Shown: positions 48,231-56,826 of the stretch, piece after piece
How the letters are laid out: each line of letters begins with the position of its first letter
Position numbering within the stretch: the stretch's first letter is position 1
Source: VRUE01 sp963816785
Lineage (GTDB): Bacteria > Actinomycetota > Thermoleophilia > Solirubrobacterales > 70-9
NCBI GenBank assembly: GCA_963816785.1
Contig: CAWFLL010000002.1
Span: forward strand, 888,262-952,261
Reading direction: 5' to 3'
DNA: 64,000 bases
Translations under genes and position numbers: made by a program
The notes under the pieces: generated by a model
What the model saw: only the letters and a program-made list of their open reading frames with translations
The model's database searches: none
What the model was told of the DNA's origin: nothing

Positions 48231-49052
48231 CTACAACTGCGATCGTATCTCCCACAGGTCGGGAAAGATCGGGCCGCCGACGGTTTCACGCAGGTAGGCT
48301 GCGCCGGACGAGCCCCCGGTCCCGGCCTTGGCACCGATGGTCCGCTCGACCATCTTGACGTGACGATAGCGCCACTCTTGCAATCCCTCGTCGAGATCGA
48401 CGAGACGCTCGCACAGCTTCGGCGTTCTTGGTGTCGCGGCGGTAGACCTCGATGAGAATCCGCTGGATGTCGCGCGATGGTTCGACACTCGCGGTCACAT
48501 CCCGTGAGAGCTGCGACTGCGGCACGGCATAGCCCTCACGCGACAGGTATCGCAGGAACGCGTCCCACAGCGTGGGCTCCCGGTAGCGGCGCGTCGAGCG
48601 CCTGCCGCGCACGGCTTCCTTCAGGAAAGCGCTGGATGGCCTGCTCGGATTTCTCTGCCGAGGAGAAACTCGATCTGCCGGAACTGATCCGACTGGAACC
48701 CGCTCGCCGCCTCGAGCCGCTGGCGGAAGCTGAGGAACTCGAGCGGCGTCATGGTTTCCAGGATGTCGAGCTGCGCGACCATGACCTTGAGGATCGTCAG
48801 AATGCGCTTGAGCGTGTGCTGGCCCCGGTGCGGGTCGTCGTCTTCGAGCAGCCGTCGAACGCGATCGAACTCGTGGAGCAGTTCCTTGAACCACAGCTCG
48901 TAGACCTGGTGAATCACGATGAACAGCATTTCGTCGTGTTCGGGGCTGTCGGAGCGCGGTTGCTGCAGCGACAGGAGCTCGTCGAGCTTCAGGTAGCTGC
49001 TGTAGGTCACGGCCGCCCGAGTGTGAGCGTCAGACATGGAGTGACGAGTCAC
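48231..49052 (-). CDS. kynA: tryptophan 2,3-dioxygenase, frameshifted
   Basis: Haem dioxygenase opening the indole ring of tryptophan. YSSYLKLDELLSLQQPRSDS, HDEMLFIVIHQVYELWFKEL (haem-pocket block with the distal His), LLHEFDRVRRLLEDDDPHRG, TILKVMVAQLDILETMTPLE, FLSFRQRLEAASGFQSDQFR, then after changes near 48,625 and 48,430 REPTLWDAFLRYLSREGY, EWRYRHVKMVERTIGAKAGT (axial His), GGSSGAAYLRETVGGPIFPD. Starts MTRHSMSDAHT or at the internal Met (49,037). No kynurenine formamidase gene is seen next to it. Confidence 0.9.
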
Positions 49053-49266
49053 CCGGATGATACCAACAGAGTTCTGGCCGGAGCTGCCGCACGACCCTTT
49101 CAGCTCGGGCGTCCACCCTATCTGGCGCCTAATTTCACCTGAATCAGGAGTGTTGTTCGCTCATCGACGCATCCGCGTTATTTGATTTGTGTCAAAATGC
49201 GCCGCGTCTCGGTAATCCCACAACCAACCTATTTCAAGGACACGGTCCTCGGTCAGGGAGGCTCTC

Positions 49267-49956
49267 GTGACTCTCGTGCGCTTCGCGCAGGCCAGCGCGA
49301 TCATCGGGTGGGTCTGCGCGGCGATGCCGCTGCTGGCGCAAGCGCCGTCCGTTGCCGATGTCACTATTCGCGTGTATGACTCGTTCGGGATCGCGAGCGA
49401 TGACATACAGCGTTCGCAAGACATCGCCGGCGCGATTTTGCAGGCGGCCGGCGTGAGGGTCTCGTGGCGTGAATGCTGGAGGGACGCAGGTGCCATTCGA
49501 CGTGACATGCGCGTGTGTGGTGACACCCTGCACCCGACGGAGGTCATTGTCCGGATTGTCGCCGACCGCTCCGATCAGCCACGCCATCGCATCTCACTGG
49601 GCTATTCACTCGTCGTGGTGAACAGCGGAGACGCCACGCTCGCCACGGTCTTTGGTAACCGTGTCGGCGATCTCGCCCAACGTGCGCATTTCGATCGCAA
49701 CACCGTGCTGGGCCGGGCGATGGCTCATGAAGTAGGGCACCTGCTCCTCGGCACTGGGGAGCACGCCAGTGATGGCTTGATGCGCGCGCATTGGTCCGAT
49801 GCCGCGCTGCACGACAGCAACGCGTGGGGATTCTCACCCAGGAGGCGCGTCACATCAGAGCGGAACTGTGGAGCGCGGGCTGCCGACAGCGGACCTCGTC
49901 GCCGCGAGGCTTCTCTGGCGGGAGAGTCGGTCGTCCTGGACGACGCACGCAAGTGA
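49267..49956 (+). CDS. secreted zinc metalloprotease-like protein
   Basis: GTG start; signal peptide to LLAQAPSVAD. Body: VTIRVYDSFGIASDDIQRSQ, DIAGAILQAAGVRVSWRECW. Active site AMAHEVGHLLLGTGEHASDG, a metzincin-like HExxHxxxxxxH, followed by LMRAHWS in the Met-turn position. Small size (~200 residues) fits the ABC-type Acidobacteria secreted peptidases annotated only as hypothetical. The last ~40 residues are Arg-rich and probably out of frame after 49,830. Cys in CWRDAG and CGDTLHP may form a disulfide. Confidence 0.75.
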   Translation: MTLVRFAQASAIIGWVCAAMPLLAQAPSVADVTIRVYDSFGIASDDIQRSQDIAGAILQAAGVRVSWRECWRDAGAIRRDMRVCGDTLHPTEVIVRIVADRSDQPRHRISLGYSLVVVNSGDATLATVFGNRVGDLAQRAHFDRNTVLGRAMAHEVGHLLLGTGEHASDGLMRAHWSDAALHDSNAWGFSPRRRVTSERNCGARAADSGPRRREASLAGESVVLDDARK

Positions 49957-50287
49957 GGGCCCTCGCAGGGCCGGAACACGTCGGGACGTCACACTCTGGC
50001 CGGACGTTGCGCGAAACGTGATGGCCGCGAGAGCGGGCCACGGCGCAGCACCCGGGTCAGTGGGCTACTGAGTGGGGCGGGTGCCGTGACCGTGGAGCTC
50101 TCGCGGTGGTTTCATCAGTGCGAATCGCGTGCCTCGACAATACCTAGGCGCGCGGAGCATTGAGCCCTGAAAGTCGCCCGATCTGCTGACGTTGTTTTGG
50201 GTCTTTCCGAAGTCTCGCGGCTGTGCGGAGGTGCCACTCGCGAGGTGTGTCGTATGCGCGCACGTTGGCGCGCTCGATCTATTCCGG
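49957..50287. other. intergenic, nothing recognised
   Basis: About 330 bp between convergent genes. No palindrome family member, tRNA or credible frame found. Confidence 0.4.
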
Positions 50288-50485
50288 CTATTCCGGGCGC
50301 GGACGCGCGAACTCATGGCCGCACTGCCTGCAGCGGTACCAGTCGCTCGATTCGTCATGCTGTCGCATCTGAGCCAGCCACACGAGCCAATCGCTCCCGC
50401 ATTCAGGGCACTCCTTCGTGTGCGTATTTGTAGATGAGACGTTGTGTGGTGGTGGATGCGTAATACCGGAGGGCATGTTGCTCAC
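50288..50485 (-). CDS. small zinc-ribbon protein
   Basis: A 65-codon intact frame: a polar start (MSNMPSGITHPPPHN) then KECPECGSDWLVWLAQMRQH, DESSDWYRCRQCGHEFARP. CPECG...CRQCGHEF is a clean transposase- or TFIIB-like zinc ribbon. No partner gene adjacent; function unknown. Confidence 0.65.
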   Translation of the reverse strand: MSNMPSGITHPPPHNVSSTNTHTKECPECGSDWLVWLAQMRQHDESSDWYRCRQCGHEFARPRPE

Positions 50486-50587
50486 TTTCAGCGCCGTGGG
50501 GACGTACTCAGCGTGCTTTGATGACCGTCCACCAGGAGGTGGACGGCTCAGGAAAGTGCACCGAGCATATCACTCGCTGACACAGCG

Positions 50588-50874
50588 TCAAGCACGGCCG
50601 GCGCGACGACGATGAAACATCGAGCGCAGACGGGCCGAGAAGCTCAGCCCGTCCACCTTCCTTAGCAGCATGTCAGGATGTCGGTCGATGAAGTCGTTGA
50701 CTTCGCGTTGCGCTTGCTGCCGGGCGTATCCGTAGCGTTCTTGCACCCGCCCGATGCAAGCTGCTCGGCATCGCCTTCCACACGGTCAAGGTCGTCGTCG
50801 GTCAGCTTGCCCCACTGCGACTTCACTTCGCCTTTGAGCTGATGCCATTTCCCCTTCAGGACGTCTGCGTTCAT
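50588..50874 (-). CDS. CsbD-family stress protein, one frame change
   Basis: Start ATG 50,874 after AAGGAG: MNADVLKGKWHQLKGEVKSQ, WGKLTDDDLDRVEGDAEQLA, then after a one-base change near 50,752 VQERYGYARQQAQREVNDFI, DRHPDMLLRK and a basic tail to TGA (50,588-50,590). CsbD-like proteins are small acidic general-stress proteins. The C-terminal extension of ~30 residues is longer than usual. Confidence 0.85.
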
Positions 50875-51044
50875 CGGTGCTCCTTCTTTGTGGGTGGAGT
50901 GCGGCATTCCGGTGCCTCCTCCCCCGACTTGAAGGCTGCAATCGAGGCGACGTCATCCGTTACGTACACCTGACGCGACCCTGCGCAATACGTCGCGCAG
51001 ACCGGTGATTGTTGCAGGAAGGATGGAGGTAGAAGGAGAACACG

Positions 51045-51465
51045 CTAAGCCGTCGCGCTGCGATGTTGCGCGAGATAGGGCTCGATGATCGCGATCAGAT
51101 CGTCTGGGGAGACACGGCTTCGAAATCACCGCGTCGAACCCGTCCCGAATCGGCGACATCGCGTTCCGCCGCCAGCGCGTGCGCCGTAAAGGCAAGGATC
51201 GGAACGCCGTCGAGCGTCGGGTTCGCCCTGCAACGTCCGCAACGCCTCCCTGCCCGACATGCCGCGCATTTCCAGATCCATCAGGATGACCGCAGGACGA
51301 TCGGGCGCCGCTCGCGATGCAGCACCGCCTCGGGGCCCGACGCAGCGGTCACGATTCGGAGCCCGCGGTAGATGAGGTACTCCTCGTACATCTCCAGCGC
51401 GTCGCTGAAATCGTCAACCAACAGGATGAGCGGGGCGAGGGGTGGACCAAACTGTCGAGCAGGTT
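51045..51465 (-). CDS. single-domain response regulator, frameshifted
   Basis: Receiver domain: PLILLVDDFSDALEMYEEYL (acidic pair DD), IYRGLRIVTAASGPEAVL, then after a change near 51,315 VILMDLEMRGMSGREALRTL (phospho-acceptor Asp in LMDLEM), PILAFTAHALAAERD (Thr), FEAVISKPCLPDDLIAIIEP (Lys in SKP). Ends YLAQHRSATA at 51,045. Three frame changes; start codon not resolved. No output domain, so it works through a partner, possibly the MEDS protein next door. Confidence 0.75.
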
Positions 51466-51517
51466 ATGTGAATTGACTGGCGGCGATCAACGGAATACCT
51501 AATCCCCGTCCCGGTCG

Positions 51518-51712
51518 TTACGAGGCGGTAATGCGGGGCTTTCGAACGGTAGGGGTTCGGCGACCACCGAGCGCCTGCGGAATGCCCCGGTCTCCCGCGC
51601 GGTGCGCGGCCATTGATTTCTCGAGTTCCGCCCGTAAAGCGGCCGCTTCTTCGAGAAGTGCGTCAAGGCGCGCGAAAAGCGTCTTGACCTCGTTCGGGGT
51701 CAGGCTGGGCAC
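51518..51712 (-). CDS. small coiled-coil protein downstream of MEDS gene
   Basis: A 64-codon frame: MPSLTPNEVKTLFARLDALL, EEAAALRAELEKSMAAHRAG, then a basic tail. The Leu/Ala heptads suggest a short coiled coil. It follows the MEDS gene by 5 bp on the same strand, so they are probably co-transcribed. Confidence 0.5.
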   Translation of the reverse strand: MPSLTPNEVKTLFARLDALLEEAAALRAELEKSMAAHRAGDRGIPQALGGRRTPTVRKPRITAS

Positions 51713-51717
51713 CGGAC

Positions 51718-52297
51718 CTAGTTGACGACTCCCACGTGGCCATCGTCACTGAGAATGTGCGTGTGATGGCTGCAGATTTCCTCTTGAGCGGCGCCTTTGT
51801 AGAAGTTGCCCATCGAATAACCGCACAAGAGCGAGAAGTCGTGCGTTTGTGCGAGCTGATTCCACAGCGTCTCGAGGCGCGTGGCGGCAACGGTCTGACC
51901 AGCTTTCCACAGCACGTCCACCATTTCGCCGTACGCGCGGACCACGCAGTCCGTTCGTCTTCCACAAGCCTTTTCGATCACCGGGACCAGCGCTCTCTGA
52001 AAACAGGGAGGCGTCGGGCATGCCATCCACCATGAACTCGGACAGCACCGCGTCCGCATCGAGAATCAGCAGATCGCCTTTTTCTTCAAGCTTGGCCACG
52101 TCAAACGACCGGTCCGCCAGGTGCTGGATGATGGCCGCCCGGTGCGCGGGCGTGGCGATGACGATGGCCGGGAGCGCCGCGACGAAGCCTTCGCCGACGA
52201 ACTCCGCAACCAGCTTTGCGAGCGAATCGGTGTCCCTGTAGAAGCGGACCGCATGGAAATGCCCGCTGTCGTTCGTCGCTCGCTTCTCGATGGCCAT
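51718..52297 (-). CDS. MEDS (DcmR sensory) domain protein, one frame change
   Basis: MAIEKRATNDSGHFHAVRFY, RDTDSLAKLVAEFVGEGFVA, ALPAIVIATPAHRAAIIQHL, GDLLILDADAVLSEFMVDGM, then after a change near 51,995 VIEKACGRRTDCVVRAYGEM, VDVLWKAGQTVAATRLETLW, FSLLCGYSMGNFYKGAAQEE, and a HTHILSDD end. This is the MEDS fold of DcmR-type sensors, usually linked to two-component or hydrocarbon sensing. Stand-alone here, beside a receiver. Confidence 0.85.
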
Positions 52298-52358
52298 CAC
52301 GTTCCTTCCTGGGGTCGAAATTGCCGAGGGAGAGTGGACTTGCGCCGGTGTGCGGGCG

Positions 52359-52658
52359 CTAATGAGCTAGCGCGGATTTCACCTCTAGCCCCGAGCTCTC
52401 AATCGCGTTCTCGGCTCGTCGCGATGATTGGCCTTGGGCCTGCGCCAGCTGCTGAGTCAGGCGGCCGCTGACCGTGGTGCCTGTGTATCCGAGTGACCCA
52501 ATCAGGGTCCATCCGAGCTGTCGCAGCCGCGCGACGACATACGCGTGGTGCTGTAAGGCGCTGACGCCTGTCTTGAATGTTTCGAGCGCCGTCAATTCGA
52601 GGTTTCCGTGCGGAACGACTGACGTTGTGTAAGAGGCGCCATCCGCCTCACGATCCAC
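52359..52658 (-). CDS. small hypothetical protein ending inside a repeat
   Basis: A 99-codon frame: VVPHGNLELTALETFKTGVS, ALQHHAYVVARLRQLGWTLI, GSLGYTGTTVSGRLTQQLAQ, then GLEVKSALAH. The last residues and stop come from the GTAGCGCGGA repeat end at 52,366-52,387 (reverse strand GTGAAATCCGCGCTAGC), so the original C-terminus may have been replaced. No family recognised. Confidence 0.4.
   Translation of the reverse strand: MDREADGASYTTSVVPHGNLELTALETFKTGVSALQHHAYVVARLRQLGWTLIGSLGYTGTTVSGRLTQQLAQAQGQSSRRAENAIESSGLEVKSALAH
52366..52387 (-). repeat. GTAGCGCGGA element end, copy C
   Basis: GCTAGCGCGGATTTCACCTC matches the left end of copy B over 17 bp; the rest of the element is absent. Confidence 0.6.
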
Positions 52659-53009
52659 GCGGCACGTCGGGAGAACATGTCATTGGCCACGCTGAAAAAT
52701 CCATCGAACGAGGCTCGATCTGGGGAGAGTTGGACCTGTCATGCCAGACCTTTATCAAGAATGATGCCGTCCGCATCCTTTGAGGGTGTGCTCGGCACGA
52801 TCGGTGTCACCGGACAATGGCGAGCGGGAGGCCCGATGCCCCCCTGTCGAATGGTAGGAAGTCTGGCTGCCAGGCAGGGTGCCCGACAAGCGGAGTTGCT
52901 CTGCTGACAGCAAACGGGATACCAGGAACGTGACGGCATTGTTTCTGCTGCGCGGCTGCAACTAACCCATCCGAAAAGACGGAAGATCGCACGCGTGGAG
53001 CGCAGGCGG
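52659..53009. other. intergenic, nothing recognised
   Basis: 350 bp upstream of the previous gene and downstream of the FmdB gene. No convincing frame or repeat; several short frames appear but lack any family signal. Confidence 0.4.
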
Positions 53010-53273
53010 TTAGTGGTCGTCCGTGTGCGCCTTGACGCGTTCGACTTCGGCGACCTTCTGCTCCTTCCGGTCCTTGCTCTGGGACAACTGGCGACGCGCC
53101 GCCGCGACGTGCGCACGGCTCAGGTCCGGCGAGGACACGGCAAAAGCGGATGTAAGCCGTTCCAGCAGTTGACCATGACACGCGGGACACTCCGCCGTCA
53201 GCTCGCGGGGCGGCAGCACCAGGAGCTCGAACTGATGACCGCACGACAAGCATCTGTATTCGTAGATTGGCAT
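53010..53273 (-). CDS. FmdB-family zinc-ribbon protein
   Basis: An 87-residue intact protein with the family start MPIYEYRCLSCGHQFELLV followed by LTAECPACHGQLLERLTSAF. CxxC at 8-11 and CPAC near 31-34 form the zinc ribbon. The charged tail (SQSKDRKEQKVAEVERVK) is a helix. FmdB was named from the Methylophilus formamidase regulator; most members have no known role. Confidence 0.85.
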   Translation of the reverse strand: MPIYEYRCLSCGHQFELLVLPPRELTAECPACHGQLLERLTSAFAVSSPDLSRAHVAAARRQLSQSKDRKEQKVAEVERVKAHTDDH

Positions 53274-53290
53274 GGAGAGCGCAGACTATT

Positions 53291-53528
53291 ATGAAGACTC
53301 ACATGCCAAACAGAGACGACTATCGCAGCAGCAACGAGGGCCTGGGCTTTTTCATCGGGGATGATCGCCGGGATCGGCATAGGAGCGGCACTTGGCATCT
53401 TCCTGGCGCCCAAGCCCGGCAAGGAATTGTGGGCTGATGTTCGTGATGCCGCTGAACGAGGGGCAGAGGCGTTCCGAAAGGCACAGCACACGCGTCCTGA
53501 GGAGCCGCCGCCGGAGGAACACGCCTGA
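53291..53528 (+). CDS. YtxH-like small membrane protein, one frame change
   Basis: Start MKTHMPNRDDYRSSNEGLGF, and after a change in the GGGG run near 53,359 MIAGIGIGAALGIFLAPKPG, KELWADVRDAAERGAEAFRK, ending EEPPPEEHA. The glycine-rich helix plus APK.GKE turn is the YtxH/DUF883-like stress signature. Divergent from fmdB with 17 bp between starts, so the two share a promoter region. Confidence 0.8.
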
Positions 53529-53655
53529 CCCGCTATCCCACGGTTCACGGGCCGCAGGAGTCGTTTCACACATGAGCGAGAGTCGGTCTCGCGGTTGCGT
53601 TGCACTCCGCACCAACGACCGCGTAGCTCGGTACATGACTTGCGACGTCGTGGCC

Positions 53656-54739
53656 ATGGAAAGAACGACCACGGCGCTCGCCACCCCGCTCCGCGAACAG
53701 CTCGACCGCCTGGCGGCTTTCGAGCCGGTTGATGCGCCCGGTCTTGAGTCTTGTACCTCGATATGCGTGCGGATGAGCAGGGCCAGCACCGCTATGACAC
53801 CTTTCTGCGGCGGAACTGGCTCGAGCGCGGTCGGGCCTTGAAAGGGGACGCCCGCAAGAGTTTTGAGCGCGACACCGAGCGCATCAACGCGTACATGGCG
53901 AGCGAGGTGCCGAAGTCCGTCAACGGTCTCGCCGTGTTCGCGTGTGCCGCCGCGAACGACTTTTTCGAGGCGGTGCAGCTCGACGCGCCGCTCGATCACA
54001 ACTGGCTGTCCATCGGGCCGGTGCCGCATTTGTACCCGCTCGCCCGGCTGAACGATCAGTACCCGCGCTACGCGGCGCTGCTTCTCGACACGAATTCCGC
54101 GCGGCTGTTCGTCTTCCATCTCGGACGCGGCCAGGTCACCGAACAAGTGAACAACGTCAGGACCCGGCGCACGTCGATGGGTGGATCGTCGCAGGCGCGC
54201 TACCAGCGCCACGTCGAGAACTTCCATCTCCATCACATGAAGGAAGTCGTCGACGTGCTCGATCGTGTCGTTCGCGACGAAGTGATCAATCAGGTCGTCC
54301 TCGCGTGCGACGAGGTGGCCAGGCCGCTGCTGATGGAGCAGCTGCCCAAGCACCTCGCTGAAAAGATCGTCGACGTCCTCAGGCTCGACATCAACACGCC
54401 CGAAGAGCGCGTGCTGTCGGAGACGATGGAAGCGCTGCGCGAGAAGGACGCGGAGACCGACGCGTCGAAGGTGGAAGCGATGCTGGGCGGGTGGCGAGGG
54501 AACGGTCTCGGCGTCGCCGGGCCGGAAGAGACGCTCAAAGCGCTCGAGAGGGGCCAGGTCGAAGAACTCCTGATTGCCTCGTGGAATCTCGGGCGAATGG
54601 ATGACGAACGCGATCGCGCAGGCGAACGAGCTCGTGACCAGGGCGCAGCAGAGCGCCGCGCGCATCCGCTTCATCGAGGACCCCGGAACTGCTGGCGGAC
54701 GTCGGCGGCGTCGGCGCGTTGCTGAGGTTCAGGATATGA
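53656..54739 (+). CDS. Vms1/baeRF-type release-factor-fold protein, frameshifted at both ends
   Basis: Start MERTTTALATPLREQLDRLA, AFEPVDAP, then a change near 53,750 into YLDMRADEQGQHRYDTFLRR. A clean middle: INAYMASEVPKSVNGLAVFA, QLDAPLDHNWLSIGPVPHLY, YPRYAALLLDTNSARLFVFH, RTSMGGSSQARYQRHVENFH. GGSSQ matches the GGQ-like glutamine loop of bacterial archaeo-eukaryotic release-factor relatives (baeRF10/Vms1-type). Further: DVLDRVVRDEVINQVVLACD, LAEKIVDVLRLDINTPEERV, and after changes near 54,600 and 54,683 ELLADVGGVGALLRFRI. Probably a ribosome- or tRNA-linked hydrolase in stress. Confidence 0.8.
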
Positions 54740-56294
54740 GCAGCGCTAATAGGGTGAACAAATTGTGTGGTCGCCGGTACGACTGCCGGACGGTCTCGAC
54801 GGCCCAGGCAAACGCGAGGTCTTCCAGTCCTTGTTTCCTGATTCGCTCAGCCAGGACGCGGGCGAGCCGCTGGAACGCGCCTGACAAAGACCCCTCGGGT
54901 TCGCTGGCCGCACCGCAGGGCAACTGCAAGACCCAGCGTGTGCAGGCGCGCTGCGACGACCGCTCGCCACGTGACAGCGTAATCGTTCCGGTGCGTTCGC
55001 AACCAGGCGAAGAAGGCGCGTATTCCGCTTTTCGACCAACCGTCCTCCCCGCGAAGGAAGCGAATCGATGCGCCCGTCTTTGAAACGCCGAAACTGCCCC
55101 TCGACACGCCCGCGTCTTCGAGCAGACGCCGGCAGATTGGTCGGCTGTACTCGCCACTCGTGTTCCAGGCTGCCATCTCGGCGGATCGCGAGAGCCTCAG
55201 GAGATCTGAAAGGTGACTCCACCCGAGGAAGGGAACAGGAAGAAGGATGAACCCGCAGTGCAACCGGTATTCAGTCATCGACATGCCGGTATACACCCCG
55301 GGATTCTGGTATTTCTCGAAGTACTCCGGCTGCATCGACCAGGCGGTATCTCCTCCGTGCCCCGTGACGAGCACGGCACGATCCAGCTCGGCGGCCGCCC
55401 CGGCAAGCATGATCTCCTTGCCCTGCCCGTCGGCAACGAGGAACAGCGGTTCGAGCGGTCCTTGACTCATCCATGCCAGGCGATTCACAACCACGCAGGT
55501 CAAGCCGAGGGCTTCCGCGATGTCGGAACCGTCATCGGGTACGCCGGGGCGTGACTCGTTCACCGTGATCACCCGCCGCAGTCCCGCCTGGCGGGTGAGC
55601 AGCGCGGAGGTCGGTGAATCGTAGCCGCGGGAAACAGTACCGAGCCAGGAGTACGGCCCGGTCCTCCGAGGGCTCGCCATGTTGTCGGCAATGCGCTCAA
55701 GCGCCGCATGCATGAAGCCGACATAGTCCTCGAAGGACGAAAAGTTTCGTCGGCGGGGTCGGCTTTGGTATCTTCTGAAGCCCGTTGCCATCCCACAGAA
55801 GGTTCGTGCGGTACAGCAACCGAACGGAGCTTCCCTCAATCGGAAAGTCGGGCTGATCGTCGAGGTTCCGTGTGACAGCCAGAAACAAATCGACGTATCC
55901 GCGAAACATCGGATCCAGCCGCGCCCCGACCGCTTCGAGCAGGCACGGCAGTGAATTCGACACGAACGTGCACGTTCCGCGCACCGTCACATGCAGCCGG
56001 TCGGCCGTCGAGGCTGCTGATACGAACCTGATGCCATCGCTCCGGCAGCGACCGCCGCTCCCGAACACGAGATCGGTTTCATCCAGGTTCCCATCCGGAA
56101 ACGGTGCATCCCAGACTGCTTCGCAGAACCATCGTTCATCGTGCTCGACCGCCGGACCATGAATCACCCGGATAGAGGACGATCGCGCTTCGCAGATGGC
56201 AATCCACGCCAGGCGCGGCCAGGATTGGGCGAGCTCGTAAGAGAACTCAAACTGGAAGATAAGGCACCTGAGCGGCGAGAGGTTGGACTGTCAT
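54729..56294 (-). CDS. asparagine-synthase-like PP-loop protein, frameshifted
   Basis: N-terminal part: CLIFQFEFSYELAQSWPRLA, FPDGNLDETDLVFGSGGRCR, LHVTVRGTCTFVSNSLPCLL, EGSSVRLLYRTNLLWDGNGL. After a change near 55,755: SSFEDYVGFMHAALERIADN, GTVSRGYDSPTSALLTRQAG (PP-loop, SRGYDS in place of SGGxDS), VNESRPGVPDDGSDIAEALG, DRAVLVTGHGGDTAWSMQPE, HCGFILLPVPFLGWSHLSDL. C-terminal AWAVETVRQSYRRPHNLFTL in a third frame. ~520 residues; no glutaminase Cys1. Relatives occur near exopolysaccharide genes. Overlaps the Vms1-type gene end by 11 bp, convergently. Start codon uncertain. Confidence 0.7.
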
Positions 56295-56386
56295 AGCGAC
56301 GGCAATCTGAAGGCGATGATAGCAGTGGTGAAAAAACAAAACCTACAGTCGAGCTTGTTGTGCGGTATTGCTGATAAGCTCGCGGC

Positions 56387-56578
56387 GTGTGGACGACTCG
56401 CTGCCCCCGCTGTCAACGGATTGGCCTCGTTCGCTTTGAGACCGTTCTTCGGGCCGGCGACGCGTACCGCCGGTATGCGTGTGGCGGCTGCCACCACACA
56501 TGGAACGTAAGCGAGTTTCAAGAGGTCCCCACCGAGGAACCGAAACGTAGCGCCAAGCTCGCCCGGCCTCGTCGCTAG
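56387..56578 (+). CDS. small zinc-ribbon protein
   Basis: A 63-codon intact frame, GTG start: WTTRCPRCQRIGLVRFETVL, RAGDAYRRYACGGCHHTWNV, then a basic tail. CPRC...CGGCHHTW is a single ribbon with the same layout as the proteins at 44,918 and 50,288. Confidence 0.65.
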   Translation: MWTTRCPRCQRIGLVRFETVLRAGDAYRRYACGGCHHTWNVSEFQEVPTEEPKRSAKLARPRR

Positions 56579-56604
56579 AATGTGTCACAGCAATACATTC
56601 GCGC

Positions 56605-56665
56605 ACTCCGCGCTACTTTTTTTCGTTTTTGTTTCGGGGTTTTTTTTTTTGGTTTTGTTCTTGTC
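56605..56665 (+). other. T-rich tract after a GTAGCGCGGA repeat end
   Basis: ACTCCGCGCTAC (56,605-56,616 region; reverse strand GTAGCGCGGAGT) is followed by runs of 7, 5 and 11 T with intervening G-runs and almost no A or C up to 56,665. Extraordinary for this GC-rich sequence. May act as a terminator for the forward zinc-ribbon gene, or mark a mis-called homopolymer region. Confidence 0.5.
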
Positions 56666-56676
56666 CTCTACTTCGT

Positions 56677-56826
56677 TCAGTTTGTGTTGCTGTTCACCCT
56701 CACACTGGAGCGGCCGACCTTGTCGATAACAACGCAATCCCTTCTTTCGTCTGGCCGGACCAGCCGGTCAACGGAGAAGAAAAGCACCAGTAAGACGGAA
56801 ATCCGATGGCTGAAGCGCATGGTCAT
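56677..56826 (-). CDS. short exported ORF at the end of the bcs operon
   Basis: ATG overlaps the bcsB stop (ATGA). MTMRFSHRISVLLVLFFS is a signal-peptide-like start; a one-base change would continue LTGWSGQTKEGIALL. The frame ends within 50 codons, just before the T-rich tract, so it may be the truncated start of a lost downstream cellulose gene. Confidence 0.35.
   Translation of the reverse strand: MTMRFSHRISVLLVLFFSVDRLVRPDERRDCVVIDKVGRSSVRVNSNTN

Noticed and set aside
53352..54674. Long reverse frame (440 codons) opposite the Vms1-like gene
   Set aside because: The forward strand encodes the conserved protein with the GGSSQ loop; the reverse frame is high-GC shadow.
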